From the NCBI RefSeq assembly GCF_947507565.1, contig NC_089178.1, positions 3,472,001 to 3,536,000 on the forward strand: a stretch of 64,000 nucleotides of DNA, written 5' to 3'. This document shows, in pieces, positions 49,749 through 61,762 of the stretch. Numbering within the stretch: position 1 is the stretch's first letter; each line of letters opens with the position of its first letter. The notes below the pieces were generated by a model, which worked only from the letters and a program-made list of their open reading frames with translations, searched no databases and was not told where the DNA came from. Made by a program: the position numbers and the translations under genes. Source of the DNA: Oscarella lobularis. Taxonomy: Eukaryota; Porifera; Homoscleromorpha; Homosclerophorida; Oscarellidae.

Positions 49749-50127
49749 CGCGAGACCACAAGTTCACCCGTGTAGCGGAGCCTATCCGGGTTGGTACACT
49801 CAGAGTCTCTAAAGATAAAATATAGCTCTGGGTACACTCAGAAGCCGTATATAGAGACTCTGGGTACACTACTGGCGTTACGTCACCAATTACACAGCAA
49901 GGTATCCGTCTGGAAGGATGGAAATCGCCGTATATCTCACAAGTCGACTTTGAGGAATCGACGACTAGCGACTGCGATTGCAACGCCAGGAGAAACAGTA
50001 CTATGGGCAATGCACCAAGGGGAGAACATAGCCGTCTCATAATCGACTGAGAGGGCGGGTCTATATACAACAGAACGCCCGTATAATATGACGACGTCAA
50101 GTTCCTGCCAAAAGATGCCAACCGCAA
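49749..50127. other. Spacer with a terminal-exon relic and an orphan signal-peptide frame
   Basis: Positions 49878-49918 match the last exon end of array genes (gtatccgtctggaagg and its stop codon) but the match stops abruptly. To its right, a minus-strand frame from ATG at 50038-50040 reads MRRLCSPLGALPIVLFLLAL and then SQSLVVDSS, a strong signal peptide. A TATATA lies about 20-30 bp upstream of it. The frame has no recognisable exon to join. Two near repeats of a tagagactctgggtacact-type block lie at 49800-49870. Confidence 0.5.
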
Positions 50128-53100
50128 TCAGGAAATGATTACAGTAAGGTATCCGCCTGGGATGTTTGTTCCCAGATAGTCACCAAGCGTTTCGGCGATC
50201 TTTTCAAATGATGGTCTCTCTCCTGCTTCTGTCAACCAACACTGATTCATAACTTCATATCTATGGCTCAGAACAATTAGCACAAAGTAAAAACATGACG
50301 TTACTACCTACATTTCTTCTGGACAATTACTGGGCCTGTCCAGCCGATCTCCTCTTTCGAGAAATGAAACGATGCCCTGAACAGCTACTCCAGGATACGG
50401 CATCTTTCCCAGGCTCACGATTTCCCACAGTGTAACTCCATACGACCACTTATATCACAGAGAAACTAAAACGATTATTAGAGAGAATAAAGGAAGACTA
50501 ACCGTATCGGTTTTGATGGTGAAGAGGCCATCCACAGGACTCTCCAAAGCACACCAACGAATGGGAATACGTGCTCCCTTTGAATTCATTCGATAATAGT
50601 CCTTGTCCTCTTGCAGCGCCCTGGCCAACCCAAAATCGGCGACTTTAATTTTCAAATCCCAGTCTACCCTATTGATGAAAAGTGTTGAGAAACAGTAGGC
50701 TTATAAATAGGCATACTTACATGCAATTCCTTGCAGCCAAGTCTCGGTGAACGATACTTCTCGCTGACAAATATTCCATTCCCTTTGCAACTTGGTAACC
50801 AAACTTCACAAGCTCGACAGTTGTTGGAAGGAGACTCTCATCCTACAGAGGAATTAACCTCGCATAAAAAAAATTTTTTTTCTGTGATTAGCGTACTCCC
50901 GTTGATGTTTCGAGTCTCTTTCCCCTCAGATACGTTCGAAGGTCACCCAGCATCATGTAGGGAAGAACGACCAATGGTGAGGTGTATCGCACGTTGTCGC
51001 TATTTGGTGACCAGCAGATGCCAAGTAAGTTCATTACATTCGGATGATTTAGATCGGTCATTCGAAGAGCTTCCATCACAAAGCTCTGCGTCTCTTTTGT
51101 CGGATCACTACCAGGGTCTAAAAGAGATAAACATTTCGTGTGATTTGGACGTTTCAATTGGGTTAGAAAATACCAATTTTGACAGATTTGGCAGCAACGG
51201 TTTGTGAAGAATCCAAGAGACACTTGTACACTTTACCAAAAGTGCCTAAAGTAGTACAAATATTTTTGAGAATGTAATAAATGAATGAGTTTCTACTGAT
51301 GCACCTTCGCCAATGATATCTTGAATTTGTAAACGGTCAGGACTTATAGCAACTTTTCGAATTTTCGTCTCTGTAGCTGAATCCCAAAGAGACGGACGAA
51401 GAAGTACGAGAGGAAAGCCTTGATCATCAGGACGGCTACTTCTTTCAGTCAGAGCATTTTGAGATCTTCTTCTTCTGCACGCGCAAATTGTAAGAAGGAC
51501 GGCAACAATAATGACGACAACCAGTGCACCAGATGCACTAGATGCCACTATGACAATAGAAAAAGGAGAGCCCGTCACTGTTGGCGTCTTCAACATCATA
51601 CATTGAGAATCCGTGCTAGACGGCAATTGAGAACCGTTTGGCGTATCATCATAAACCATATGAATAGGAGTGATTGATTTTTTGGCGAAAGACGATTGAC
51701 ATATGGCTATTGCCTCTCGATAGCTAGATGCACAGCCGCCCTTATCTCCAAATTCTGTAAAGGATGCGTCTGAGCATAAAGGAGAAGGATAGAAGTAGTT
51801 CTGAGAGCCCTTTGTCACAGTCAAACAATCAGGATACAGTAAGTGGCAATAGAGAGTGATGAGGGAGTCGTCACATGATGGGCTCGAAAGCTTACTCAAA
51901 GTCTCATTGTTTTCTTGAAACAATTTAATCGTTTCAGCGTGCAAGTAGCTTTGATTGTAGCGAGAATCGACAAAGACGAGAGAGCCGGCACGACTGCTGT
52001 GACACACGTCTCCGCCACTGTACATTTCACAAGTGCCATTGACTTGAATAGTATCTAGACAAAAGAATAAGTGAAGTCGACAGACGAGAGCGTCGCTTAC
52101 CGTCCGTAGACGTGCAATTACAATTGACCCACGTTTGTTTATTGGCAGCGTTCGTCATACACCAAGGTCTGAAATTTCGATACTGTAATCCAACCGTCGT
52201 GCACTCCGTATATTCTATTCCTTGATAAGTGAAAGGAAACGCGCATTTTGCCTCACACTGCGGCTTCGCTTTCGATGGAGTGACGGCCGAGCTAGTAGTC
52301 GTCGCCCGCGTGGTCGGCGGCGGCAAAGTAGGAAAATCTAAAGAGCCAAATGACTTCGTTTAGAAATTAAGAATAATAAGCGATACAGTATACTTACTCA
52401 AAAGTTCATCGTAACAGCTTCCGCTGTCTTGCGAAGGCAAGCCGTCACACTGAAAGTCTCTGAAATCCGTATGAATAGCGTCAAACTTTTCACCTCCGCT
52501 AAAAAAGCAGATGATCCCGACGCGGCGACAAACAGTTGATGACAGAGATGCTGATGCTTGAAAATGCGCTCGCAGCTTTCCTTGCACAGACGTGGCATAA
52601 TCGCTTTTCCCGAACTATCCGTGTGACAATCGGGCATCATATAGATGCATATACCCAACGTCTGGCATTGAGGAGGAGCCGGAATTGACCCAGTGACTAT
52701 CGCTAGGCCTCTGACTAACTCCGACATGAAATCAGCGATTCGACTTTGATTGTATTCGGGTCTCGCGTCAACATAAATCGTCCGATTGGCGCGAAAAGGC
52801 CGACAGATCGCCAATTCGTCGTTGAAAAGTTCGCATTTGCCCTTGCCAGTGGGCATTTGCGCTGTAGTTGTAGGTCCGGTCGTGGTGGGCGATCGATGCG
52901 ATTGTGACGTAGTCGTCGACGAGAAAACGACGAGAAGGTTGACGACTGGAAAAATTAGAGAGCACGCAACTAAACTTGGGATGCGGATGCCAACTCTGTT
53001 CGACTAGCTGCGCCGCATGCAGCGTGGCCACGCGAAGCCTCTATACAGCGAAGCCTGCGCTAAATTTTTTAGTTAATCGCGAGCTTCCTAAAAATGGGAG

Positions 53101-53219
53101 AGGGACAGTGGGTGGGAAAAAAGGCGACGCTCGTATCCTCGCAGCGTATTGATTTAATTAATCAGAGGAAGAGAACGCTTTTAGCGCTTACCTACTGCCA
53201 TCGCCAAAACGCTGACCAT
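50128..53219 (-). pseudogene. RTK-8: receptor copy with frameshift in the first CRD
   Basis: Start 53219 (MVSVLAMAV). Short linker. The type I first CRD (52400-52840) has small in-frame losses (ELAICRPF; CQTLGICIY lacks three residues) and a one-base deletion in a T-run near 52491 (four T where RTK-1 and RTK-4 have five), which shifts the frame before DAIHTDFRD. The FN2, second CRD, beta membrane span ([20 protein letters not shown]) and MET/AXL-like kinase exons remain open and keep HRDLAARNC and ADFGLAR. A two-base loss at the C-terminus (attacagtaagg against attacacagtaagg) removes the normal stop and adds a few residues to TGA at 50128-50130. Probably a young pseudogene, unless the T-run is a sequencing error. 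Confidence 0.72.
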
Positions 53220-53595
53220 CCCGACTACAACAAGAAGATCACTAAAAACCTCGAAATTTTTAGCCAGACCTTTGGTTGAGGGCGATGAAAGGTGGGTGGC
53301 TAAGCTGGGTGGCTAATTAAGTTCCGCCTGCCCAAGTGTATTCAGCGGAGCCTATCCGGGTTGGTGCCTGGCGTCGATCACCACTACCGTATTTAACCGA
53401 ATAGTAGCCGCATCTCGAATAATAGCCGCACCCTGAACATTTAGTACCAACCTTTACCTACAGACCCGTTCAAAACGCCGTACAGCTTTAGAGAAAAACT
53501 TTGTGTTTTGGAAAGTTGGTCCGAAAAAATTAGTAGCCGCGACTACTATTCGGTTAAATACGGGTACATCAACATATAAGGTAATCAGAAAATGA
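53220..53595. other. Spacer between RTK-8 and RTK-9
   Basis: Contains the shifted copy of the upstream element (53353-53367), short GGTGGGTGGCTAA repeats (53290-53315) and the inverted-repeat element listed separately. No coding exon seen. Confidence 0.6.
53387..53564. mobile_element. 178-bp inverted-repeat element at a TA site
   Basis: The ends are inverted copies over about 24 bp (ccgtatttaaccgaatagta at the left, the complement at 53540-53564). TA dinucleotides flank both ends, as expected for Tc1/mariner-type insertion. Internal aatagtagccgc blocks repeat. No reading frame. The other intergenic spacers of the array lack it. Confidence 0.65.
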
Positions 53596-56500
53596 TTACA
53601 CAGCAAGATATCCGTCTGGAAGGTTTGTTCCCAGATAGTCACCAAGCGTTTCGGCGATCTTTTCAAATGATGGTCTCTCTCCTGCTTCTGTCTGCCAACA
53701 CTGATTCATAACTTCGTATCTATATAGGTCAGAAACAATTAGCACAAAGTAAAAACATGACGTTACTACCTACATTTCTTCTGGACAATTACTGGGTCTG
53801 TCCAACCGATCTCCTCTTTCGAGAAATGAAGCGATGCCCTGAACAGCTACTCCAGGATACGGTATCTTTCCCAGGCTCATGATTTCCCACACTGTAACTC
53901 CATACGACCACTTATATCACAGAGAAACTAAAACGATTAGTAGAGCGAATAAAGGAAGACTAACCGTATCGGTTTTGATGGTGAAGAGACCATCAACAAG
54001 ACTCTCCAAAGCACACCAACGAATGGGAATACGTGCTCCCTTTGGATTCATTCGATAATAGTCCTTGTCCTCTTGCAGAGCCCTGGCGAGACCAAAATCG
54101 GCGACTTTAATTTTCAAATCCCAGTCTACCCTATTGATGAAAAGTGTTGAGAAATAGTAGACCTTTAGAAAGGCATACTTACATGCAATTTCGCGCAGCC
54201 AAGTCTCGGTGAACGATACTCCTTGCTGACAAATATTCCATTCCCTTTGCAACTTGGTAACCAAACTGCACGAGTTCTACAGTTGTCGGAAGGAGACTCT
54301 CTTCCTACACAGAATTGACTAAGCAAAACCTTTTCTGTGATCAACTTACTCCTATTGCTGTTTTTATTCTCTTTCCCCTCAGATACGTTCGGAGGTCACC
54401 CAGCATCATGTAGGGAAGAACGACCAGCGGAGAGGTGTATCGCACGTTGTCGCTATTTGGTGACCAACAGACGCCAAGTAAGTTCATTACATTCGGATGA
54501 TTTATATCGGTCATTTGTAGAGCTTCCATTACAAAGCTCTTCATCTCTTTCGCTGGATCAGTAGCCGAATCTAAAATCACTTTGCAATTTAGAAGATTAA
54601 ATTTGGCGACAAAATACCAATTTTGAGAAATTTGGCGGCAACCGTTTGTGAAGAATCCAAAAGACACCTGTACACTTTACCAAAACTGCCTATAGTACAA
54701 ATATTTTGAGAATGCAAATAAATTTCTACTAATGCACCTTCGCCAATGACATCTTGAATTTGCAAACGATCAGGACTTATAGCAACTTTTCGAATTTTCT
54801 CCTCTGTAGCTGAATCCCAAAAAGACGGACAAAGAGGTACGAGAGGAAAGCCTTGATCACTAGGGCAGCTACTTCTTCCAGTCTGAGCATCATAACTCAC
54901 ATTTTGAGATTTTCTTCGTTTGCGACGATGCAACAGAATAATAATAATAAGACTTAGAAAAGCAAAAAAAAGAAGAACGACAGCAACAATAATAACAGGC
55001 GTGCTGATTCCACTTTCCGAAGTTGACGTAGTTGGCGTAGTTGGCGTCTTCAACGTCATACATTGAGAATCTGTGCTAGACGGCAATTGAGCACAGTTCG
55101 GAGCTTCGAAAAGCATATGAATAGGTGTGATTGATTTTTTGGCAAAAGACGATTGATATATGGCTATTGTCTGTTGATAGCTAGAAGCACAGCCGCCCTT
55201 ATCTCCAAATGCTGTAAAGCATGCGTCTGAGCATAAAGGAGAAGGATAGAAGTAGTTCTGAGAGCCCTTTGTCACAGTCAAACAATCAGGATACAGTAAG
55301 TGGCAATAGAGAGTGATGAGGGAGTCGTCACATGATGGGCTTGAAAGCTTACTCAAAGTCTCATTGTTTTCTTGAAACAATTTAATCTTTTCAGCGTGCA
55401 AGTAGCTTTGATTGTAGCGAGAATCGACAAAGACGAGAGAGCCGGCACGACTGCTGTGACACACGTCTCCGCCACTGTACATTTCACAAGTGCCATTGAC
55501 TTGAATAGTATCTAGATAAAAGAATAAGTGAAGTCAAGAGACGAGTGCGTCGCTTACCGTCCGTAGACGTGCAATTACAATTGACCCACGTTTGTTCATT
55601 GGCAGCGTTCGTCATACACCAAGGTCTGAAATTTCGATACTGTAATCCAACCGTCGTGCACTCCGTATATTCTATTCCTTGATAAGTGAAAGGAAACGCG
55701 CATTTTGTCTCGCACTGTTGCTTCGCTTTTGACGGAGTGACGGCGGAGCTAGTAGTCGTCGCGCGCGGGGTCGGCGGCGGCAAAGTAGGAAAATCTAAAG
55801 AGCCAAATGACTTCGTTTAATTAAAAAGAATGTAATTTTTTTGATATCTGATACTTACTCAGAAGCACGTCGTAACAGCTTCCGCTGTCTTGCGAAGGCA
55901 AGTCGAAGCATTGAAAGTCTCTGAAATTCGTATGAATAGATTCCCTATGCCCTACAAAAAGAAACGATCCCACAGCGACGTCAAACAGTTGACGACAGAG
56001 ATGCTGATGCTTGAAAGAGCGCTCGCAGCTTTCCTTGCACACACGTGGTATGATCGAACTGTCCGTGCGACAATTGGGCATCAAATAGATGCATACAATC
56101 TCGATGAGCAACGTCACGCATTGAGGAGGAGCCGGATTTGAGTTAGCGACAAACGATAGGCGTTTGACTATCTCCGACACATAATGAGCGATTCGAGTTT
56201 GGTTTCTGGCCGCGTCGACGAAAATCGTCTGATTGGCGCGAAAAGGCTTGCAGACACTCGCCAATTCGTCGTTGAAAAGTTCGCATTTGCTCTCGGGCGC
56301 TTCATGATCAAGTTGCGTTCCTTGGCAGAAGGGCTTCTCATGAGACCACTCTCCAGACGAATTGCACGTCATCGATTGTGAACCGACAAGATAGAAGCCA
56401 GGATTGCAATGAAAACGAACTACTGTCCCGAACGAAGACGAATTAGTTGACATTGTTCCGTTTGACAACAAGCCGAGGAAATGACAAGACGTAATACCTA

Positions 56501-56982
56501 ACCAAAATAAGATATATATGAACTTCCGTGTTTCTTTCCTGGGACCCGTTTACTTTCGCAGTCTGGTGGCGAATTCGACCAGCTGCCGTCTGGTCGGCAC
56601 CTACTGGTAACGGAATCGACGCCTATCGAGCGGCTCCCATCGCTGCACGCGAACTGGACTGTCGCGTTCACTCCGACTTGCACGACGACGCTGGTTCCAT
56701 TGCTCTTCAACTGCGCGGCGCTTTTCTTCAGCGGATTTCGGATACGTTCACAATCAACACCTGCGGCCAGAATAGGTTAACTTCCAGTGGAATTTTTAGA
56801 ACAGTACAGCCGGAAATAATTGCGTTTCCCTCGCACACGACCGACGCTCCTCTTAGAAAATAACTGCCGTTGCAAAAAAGTTTGACTACTGCATCATCTG
56901 CAGCCGTTTCGTTGGACGGAATGACGTCGCTTTTATTCGTCGGACTGCAGTCAATTGCCACTAAAAGTAACAATAATGCCAT
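53596..56982 (-). CDS. RTK-9: Sushi(x3)-Frizzled-FN2-Frizzled receptor kinase
   Basis: Partner of RTK-5. Start 56982 ([12 protein letters not shown]). Three Sushi-like modules (56310-56960), the second identical to that of RTK-5 over its visible length. Type II first CRD (55855-56290; [19 protein letters not shown]), FN2-like 55550-55783, second CRD ([20 protein letters not shown], 55060-55490). Unlike RTK-5 the membrane span is the alpha form ([20 protein letters not shown]) and the kinase carries [29 protein letters not shown] and [18 protein letters not shown], ending DGYLAV with TAA at 53596-53598. The switch from beta-like to alpha-like sequence falls at about 55050, around MTLKTPT. Confidence 0.91.
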
Positions 56983-57700
56983 CAGAGACAGATCGAAGGC
57001 CTTGCACTGAACATACAGCGGCTGAAGTCGGTTGAATTAGCCTCGGAGTAGGCACTGAAAACATTGGCAAGGAGCAAAATAAGTCTAAAGAAAGGAAGGC
57101 TTTTAGAACACCGCTCCGCTATATTCAAGTTGCTGTCAGTTAGGAAATCTCTAACTTTAGAATCGTCGTCATTGTTGTTGAGTAACAGAACGACGACTTC
57201 ACTGACAGCCTCGCACACCTGGAAAGAAATCCTCACAAACACCGATCGATGAATCGAATGACTTTGGGCTGGTTTCGACGTGTAGATATCCAATCAGAAA
57301 TAGGAAGCTTGACCAATTTCCGGCTTCCCCAGGTTACCCTGCCATCTGCTCAGCCCTTCGTTGGATTCATATGCTTCTGTTCTGTTTTAAGCTTTACGCT
57401 CATGAAATCATAATAGATGTTTTGCTAAGCCTGAAAAATGTTCCTAACTCGGTAGACCCTCTTTTTGACGTCGTTGACCACAAAAACTATCGATTTTCTC
57501 CTCTGATCCCGAGATCAGAGCCTTGGGGGACGAGGCTATCATAATAGGGACAATGAATCTAATTATGATCTAATGGGGGAACAATCTTTCGCGGAATCGT
57601 TTCGTTTCCTCGTTACTGTATTTGAGCCGCCAGAAGAAGGCCGGGCCCCTAGCAGGTCGACAGCTCCGTAACACGTTCCATCTCTATTGCAGCATAGATA
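56983..57700. repeat. Upstream flank of RTK-9, copy of 40650-41396
   Basis: Nearly identical to the flank of RTK-5, including the open 103-codon frame on the minus strand (56982-57293). No known domain. Likely holds the RTK-9 promoter. Confidence 0.6.
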
Positions 57701-58162
57701 GTATCTAGAAAACGACGAGAAGGTTGACGACTGGAAAAAAAAGAACACGCGCAACTATAGTAGAATACATATGGGACAGATGCAGATGTCGACCGAAGTA
57801 CTGCTCCGGCCGCAGCGCAGTCTAGCCCCCGCGATCGAATTATAAGCCTCTAGACGCGAAGCCTGCCGCCCTGTCCTGCGCTAGACGTACGAAGAAAAAA
57901 CAAAAATTGTGCGAGCCGGTGACGTGGACTAAAAGGACTAAAACCGCCTCCGCGCGTCCGCTTTTGCGATCCGATCGCGAGCTTCGGAGCGTTGACGATG
58001 AGCGAGGAATGCGAAGGTCAAGGATCGAGCTATAGGGTGTGTACGTATGCTGGGAAAAATGCGCTGCGCTCATATCCTCGTAGCGGACTTACTCCGTGAT
58101 TTGATCAGGAGGAGAGATCGCTTTTCGCGCTTACCTACTGCCGTCGCCAACACGCTGACCAT
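57701..58162 (-). pseudogene. Second orphan first exon with exon-2 acceptor fragment
   Basis: MVSVLATAV exon with start at 58162 and the upstream element at 58199-58213. At 57705-57735 only the acceptor end of exon 2 (VNLLVVF-type sequence) survives before the Sushi-block flank begins. It corresponds to the orphan at 41779, but the surviving part of exon 2 is different. Confidence 0.6.
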
Positions 58163-58249
58163 CGCGAGACCACACGTTCACCCGTGTATAGCGGAGCCTA
58201 TCCGGGTTGGTACACTCAGAGTCTCTAAAGATAAAATATAGCTATGGCT

Positions 58250-58410
58250 CTGGTGGGAAAATGCGGTGGCGCGTCTCTTTACTTGCAGATATCGGTGGAA
58301 GCGATGGAAGCGTTCGTTAGCTTAAACTAACTGTTTCTGTGGAAGCATAAGGTGGGTGGGGCAAGACGTAGGAAGCGAAGAAACCCCCACCCACGAGTTA
58401 TAAAAGCTCT
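58250..58410. repeat. About 150-bp insertion in the RTK-10 downstream spacer
   Basis: Compared with 33900-33935 and 41855-41890, where ggctctgggtacactactgg is continuous, this copy has about 150 extra bases between ggctctgg and gtacactactgg. The word gctctg occurs at both edges, a possible 6-bp duplication. No clear terminal inverted repeats. Confidence 0.45.
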
Positions 58411-58438
58411 GTGTACACTACTGGCGTTACGTCACCAA

Positions 58439-61400
58439 TTACACAGAAAGGTATCCGTCTGGGAGGTTCGTGCCCAGATAGTCACCAAGCGTTTCGGCGA
58501 TCTTTTCAAATGATGGTCTCTCTCCAGCTTCTGTCTGCCAACAATGATTCATAACTTCGTATCTGTATAGCTCAGAAACAATTAGCCCAAAGTAAAAACA
58601 AGACGTTTCCACCTACATTTCTTCTGGACAATTACTGGGTCTGTCCAACCGATCTCCTCTTTCGAGAAATGAAGCGATGTCCTGAACAGCTACTCCAGGA
58701 TACGGCATCTTTCCCAGGCTCATGATTTCCCACAGTGTAACTCCATACGACCACTTATATCACAGAGAAACTAAAACGATTAATAGAGAGAATAAAGGAA
58801 GACTAACCGTATCGGTTTTGATGGTGAAGAGACCATCAGTAAGACTTTCCAAAGCACACCAACGAATGGGAATACGTGCTCCCTTTGGATTCATTCGATA
58901 ATAGTCCTTGTCCTCTTGCAGAGCCCTGGCGAGACCAAAATCGGCGACTTTAATTTTCAAATCCCAGTCTACCCTATTGATGAAAAGTGTTGAGAAATAG
59001 TAGGCCTTTAGAAAGGCATACTTACATGCAATTTCGCGCAGCCAAGTCTCGGTGAACGATACTCCTTGCTGACAAATATTCCATTCCCTTTGCAACTTGG
59101 TAACCAAATTGCACGAGTTCTACAGTTGTCGGAAGGAGACTCTCTTCCTACACAGAATTGACTAAGCAAAACCTTTCCTGTGATCAACTTACTCCTATTG
59201 CTGTTTTTATTCTCTTTCCCCTCAGATACGTTCGGAGGTCACCCAGCATCATGTAGGGAAGAACAACCAACGGAGAGGTGTATCGCACGTTTTCGCTATT
59301 TGGTGACCAACAGATGCCAAGTAAGTTCATTACATTAGGATGATTTAAATCGGTCATTCGTACAGCTTCCATCACAAAGCTCTGTGACTCATTTGTCAGT
59401 GATGTCAGATCACTACTATTGTCTAAAAGGAGACAAACGTTTGGATGGTATATATTTAGGTTAGAAAATACCAATTTTGAAAGATTTGGCGGCAACGGTT
59501 TGCGAGGAATCCAAGAGACACTTGTACACTTTACCATAACTGCCTAAAAGAATGCAATAAATAAATAAATAAATAAATAAATAAATGAATTTCTACTGAT
59601 GCACCTTCGCCAATGATATCTTGAATTTGCAAACGATCAGGACTTATAGCAACCTTTCGAATTTTCTTCTCTGTATCTAAATCCCAAAGAGACGGGCGAA
59701 GAAGTACAAAAGGAAAGTCTCTATCATTAGGGCAACTACTTCTTCCAGTATCAGTGTCATAAGTTTCATTTCGAGATTTTCTTCGTCTTCTGCACGTGCA
59801 AATGATTAGAATAACGGCAACAAGAATGATGACAACCAGTGCACCAGATGCCACTATAACAATTGAAAAAGGAGAGCCCGTCGCTGTTGGCGAAGTGAGA
59901 GTCTTCAACATCATACATTGAGAATCCGCGCTAGATGGCAACTGAGCACAGTTCAGCGCTTCGGAAACCATATGAAGAGGTGTGATTGATTTGTTGGCGA
60001 AAGACAATTGGTATATGGCTATTGCCTCTCGATAGCTAGATGCACAGCTGCCCTTGTGTCCAAACGCTGTAAAGCATGCGTCTGAGCATAAAGGAGAAGG
60101 ATAGGAGTAGTTCTGAGAGCCCTTTGTCAAACAATCAGGATACAGTAAGTGGCAATAGAGAGTGACGAGGGACTCGTAGCATGATGGGCTTAGAAGCTCA
60201 CTTAAAGTCTCATCGTTTTCTTGAAACACTTTAATCGTTTCAGCGTGCAAGTAGCTTTGATTGTAGCGAGAATCGACAAAGACGACAGAGCCGGCACGAC
60301 TCCCGCGACACACGTCTCCGCCACTGTACATTTCACAAGTGCCATTGACTTGAATAGTATCTAGACAAAAGAATAAGTGAAGTCGACAGACGAGTGCGCC
60401 GCTTACCGTCCATAGACGTGCAATTACAATTGACCCACGTTTGTCTATTGGCAGCGTTCGTCATACACCAAGGTCTGAAATTCCGATACTGCAATCCAAC
60501 CGTCGTGCACTCCGTATATTCTATTCCTTGATAAGTGAAAGGAAACGCGCATTTTGCCTCACACTGCGGCTTCGCTTTCGATGGAGTGACAGCCGAGCTA
60601 TTAGTCGTCGCCCGCGGGGTCGGCGGTGGCAAAGTAGGAAAATCTAAAGAGCCAAATAACTTCGTTTAGAAAGAATAATATTTTTGATATGCGATGATTA
60701 CTGAGAAGCTCGTCGTAACAGCTTCCGCTGTCTTGCGAAGGCAAGCCGACGCATTGAAAGTCGTCGAAAGTCGTATGAATAGCGTCAAAATTTAGCCCAT
60801 TCGCTAGAACATGAGCCGATCCCGACGCGGCGACAAACAGTTGATGACAGAGATGCCGATGCTTGAAAATTCGCTCGCAGCTTTCTTTGCACAAACGTGG
60901 CATAATCGCCTTTCCCGAACTGTCCGTGTGACAATCGGGCATCGTATAGATGCAAATACCCTCGATAAGCAACGTCGCGCATTGAGGAGGAGCCGGAATT
61001 CTATCGGTGATTGACGATAGGCTACTGACTAGCTTCGAAATGAAATCAGCGATTCGACTTTGGCTGTATTCGGGTCTCGCGTCGACGTAAATTGTCCGAT
61101 TGGCGCGAAAAGGCTGACAGACGCTCACCAATTCGTCGTTGAAAAGTTCGCATTTGCCCTTGGGCGTTTGCGCCGTAGATCCGATCGCGGTGGGCGATCG
61201 AGTCCTTGTCGTTGTCGTGATGACAGACGTAATTAGAGAGAAGCGGGTGACCTCGTGCCCCCGCTGCGGCTGTGACGTCGTCGTCGACGAGAAAACGACG
61301 AGAAAGTTGACGACTGGAAAAAAAGAGAGTACGTTTATACCTGGGATGCGGATGTCGACCGACTGCGCCGCAATCTAGCCACGCGAAGTCGCGAAGCCTC

Positions 61401-61668
61401 GCTAGGCAGAGCTGCGAAGCCTGCTGTGCACGCCGACGTCGACTACGACTAAAACAGCCTTCCGCAACTGCTTCTGCGAGCCGTTCGAACTAATCGCGAG
61501 CTTCCCACGAGGTGAGGAGGGAATGGGGAGTGAGTGGGTGGGTGGGTGGGTGGGTGTGTTGGGAAAAATGCTGCGTTCATATCCTCGCAGCGCACTTATT
61601 CCGTGATTCGATGAGGAGGAGGGAGATTGCTTTCCGCGCTTACCTACTGCCGTCAACACGCTGACCAT
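58439..61668 (-). CDS. RTK-10: Frizzled-FN2-Frizzled receptor, mosaic transmembrane region
   Basis: Start 61668 (MVSVLTAV, one codon shorter). Type I first CRD ([40 protein letters not shown], 60720-61160), FN2-like 60405-60632, second CRD ([20 protein letters not shown], 59930-60340). The ectodomain side resembles RTK-1, the membrane span is beta-like ([20 protein letters not shown]), and the next stretch returns to alpha-like ([13 protein letters not shown]). The kinase has a divergent N-lobe segment ([15 protein letters not shown]), a GSYGKV glycine loop, HRDLAARNC and [18 protein letters not shown], ending GGYLSV with TAA at 58439-58441. Confidence 0.9.
59556..59586. repeat. (AAAT)n microsatellite in an RTK-10 intron
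   Basis: About seven AAAT units in the short intron before the glycine-loop exon; paralogs have only one or two. Confidence 0.9.
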
Positions 61669-61762
61669 CGCGAGACCACAAGAGTTCAGTTCTGTAGTGA
61701 AGTCTATCCGGGTTCGTACCCCCTGGCGTTGCGTCACCTCATCAATATGCAAGGGGAAATGA

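Noticed and set aside
49684-50127. 147-codon minus-strand frame as a full gene
   Set aside because: Its second half reads the array terminal-exon relic and promoter in a wrong frame. Only the signal-peptide start is noted as possibly meaningful.
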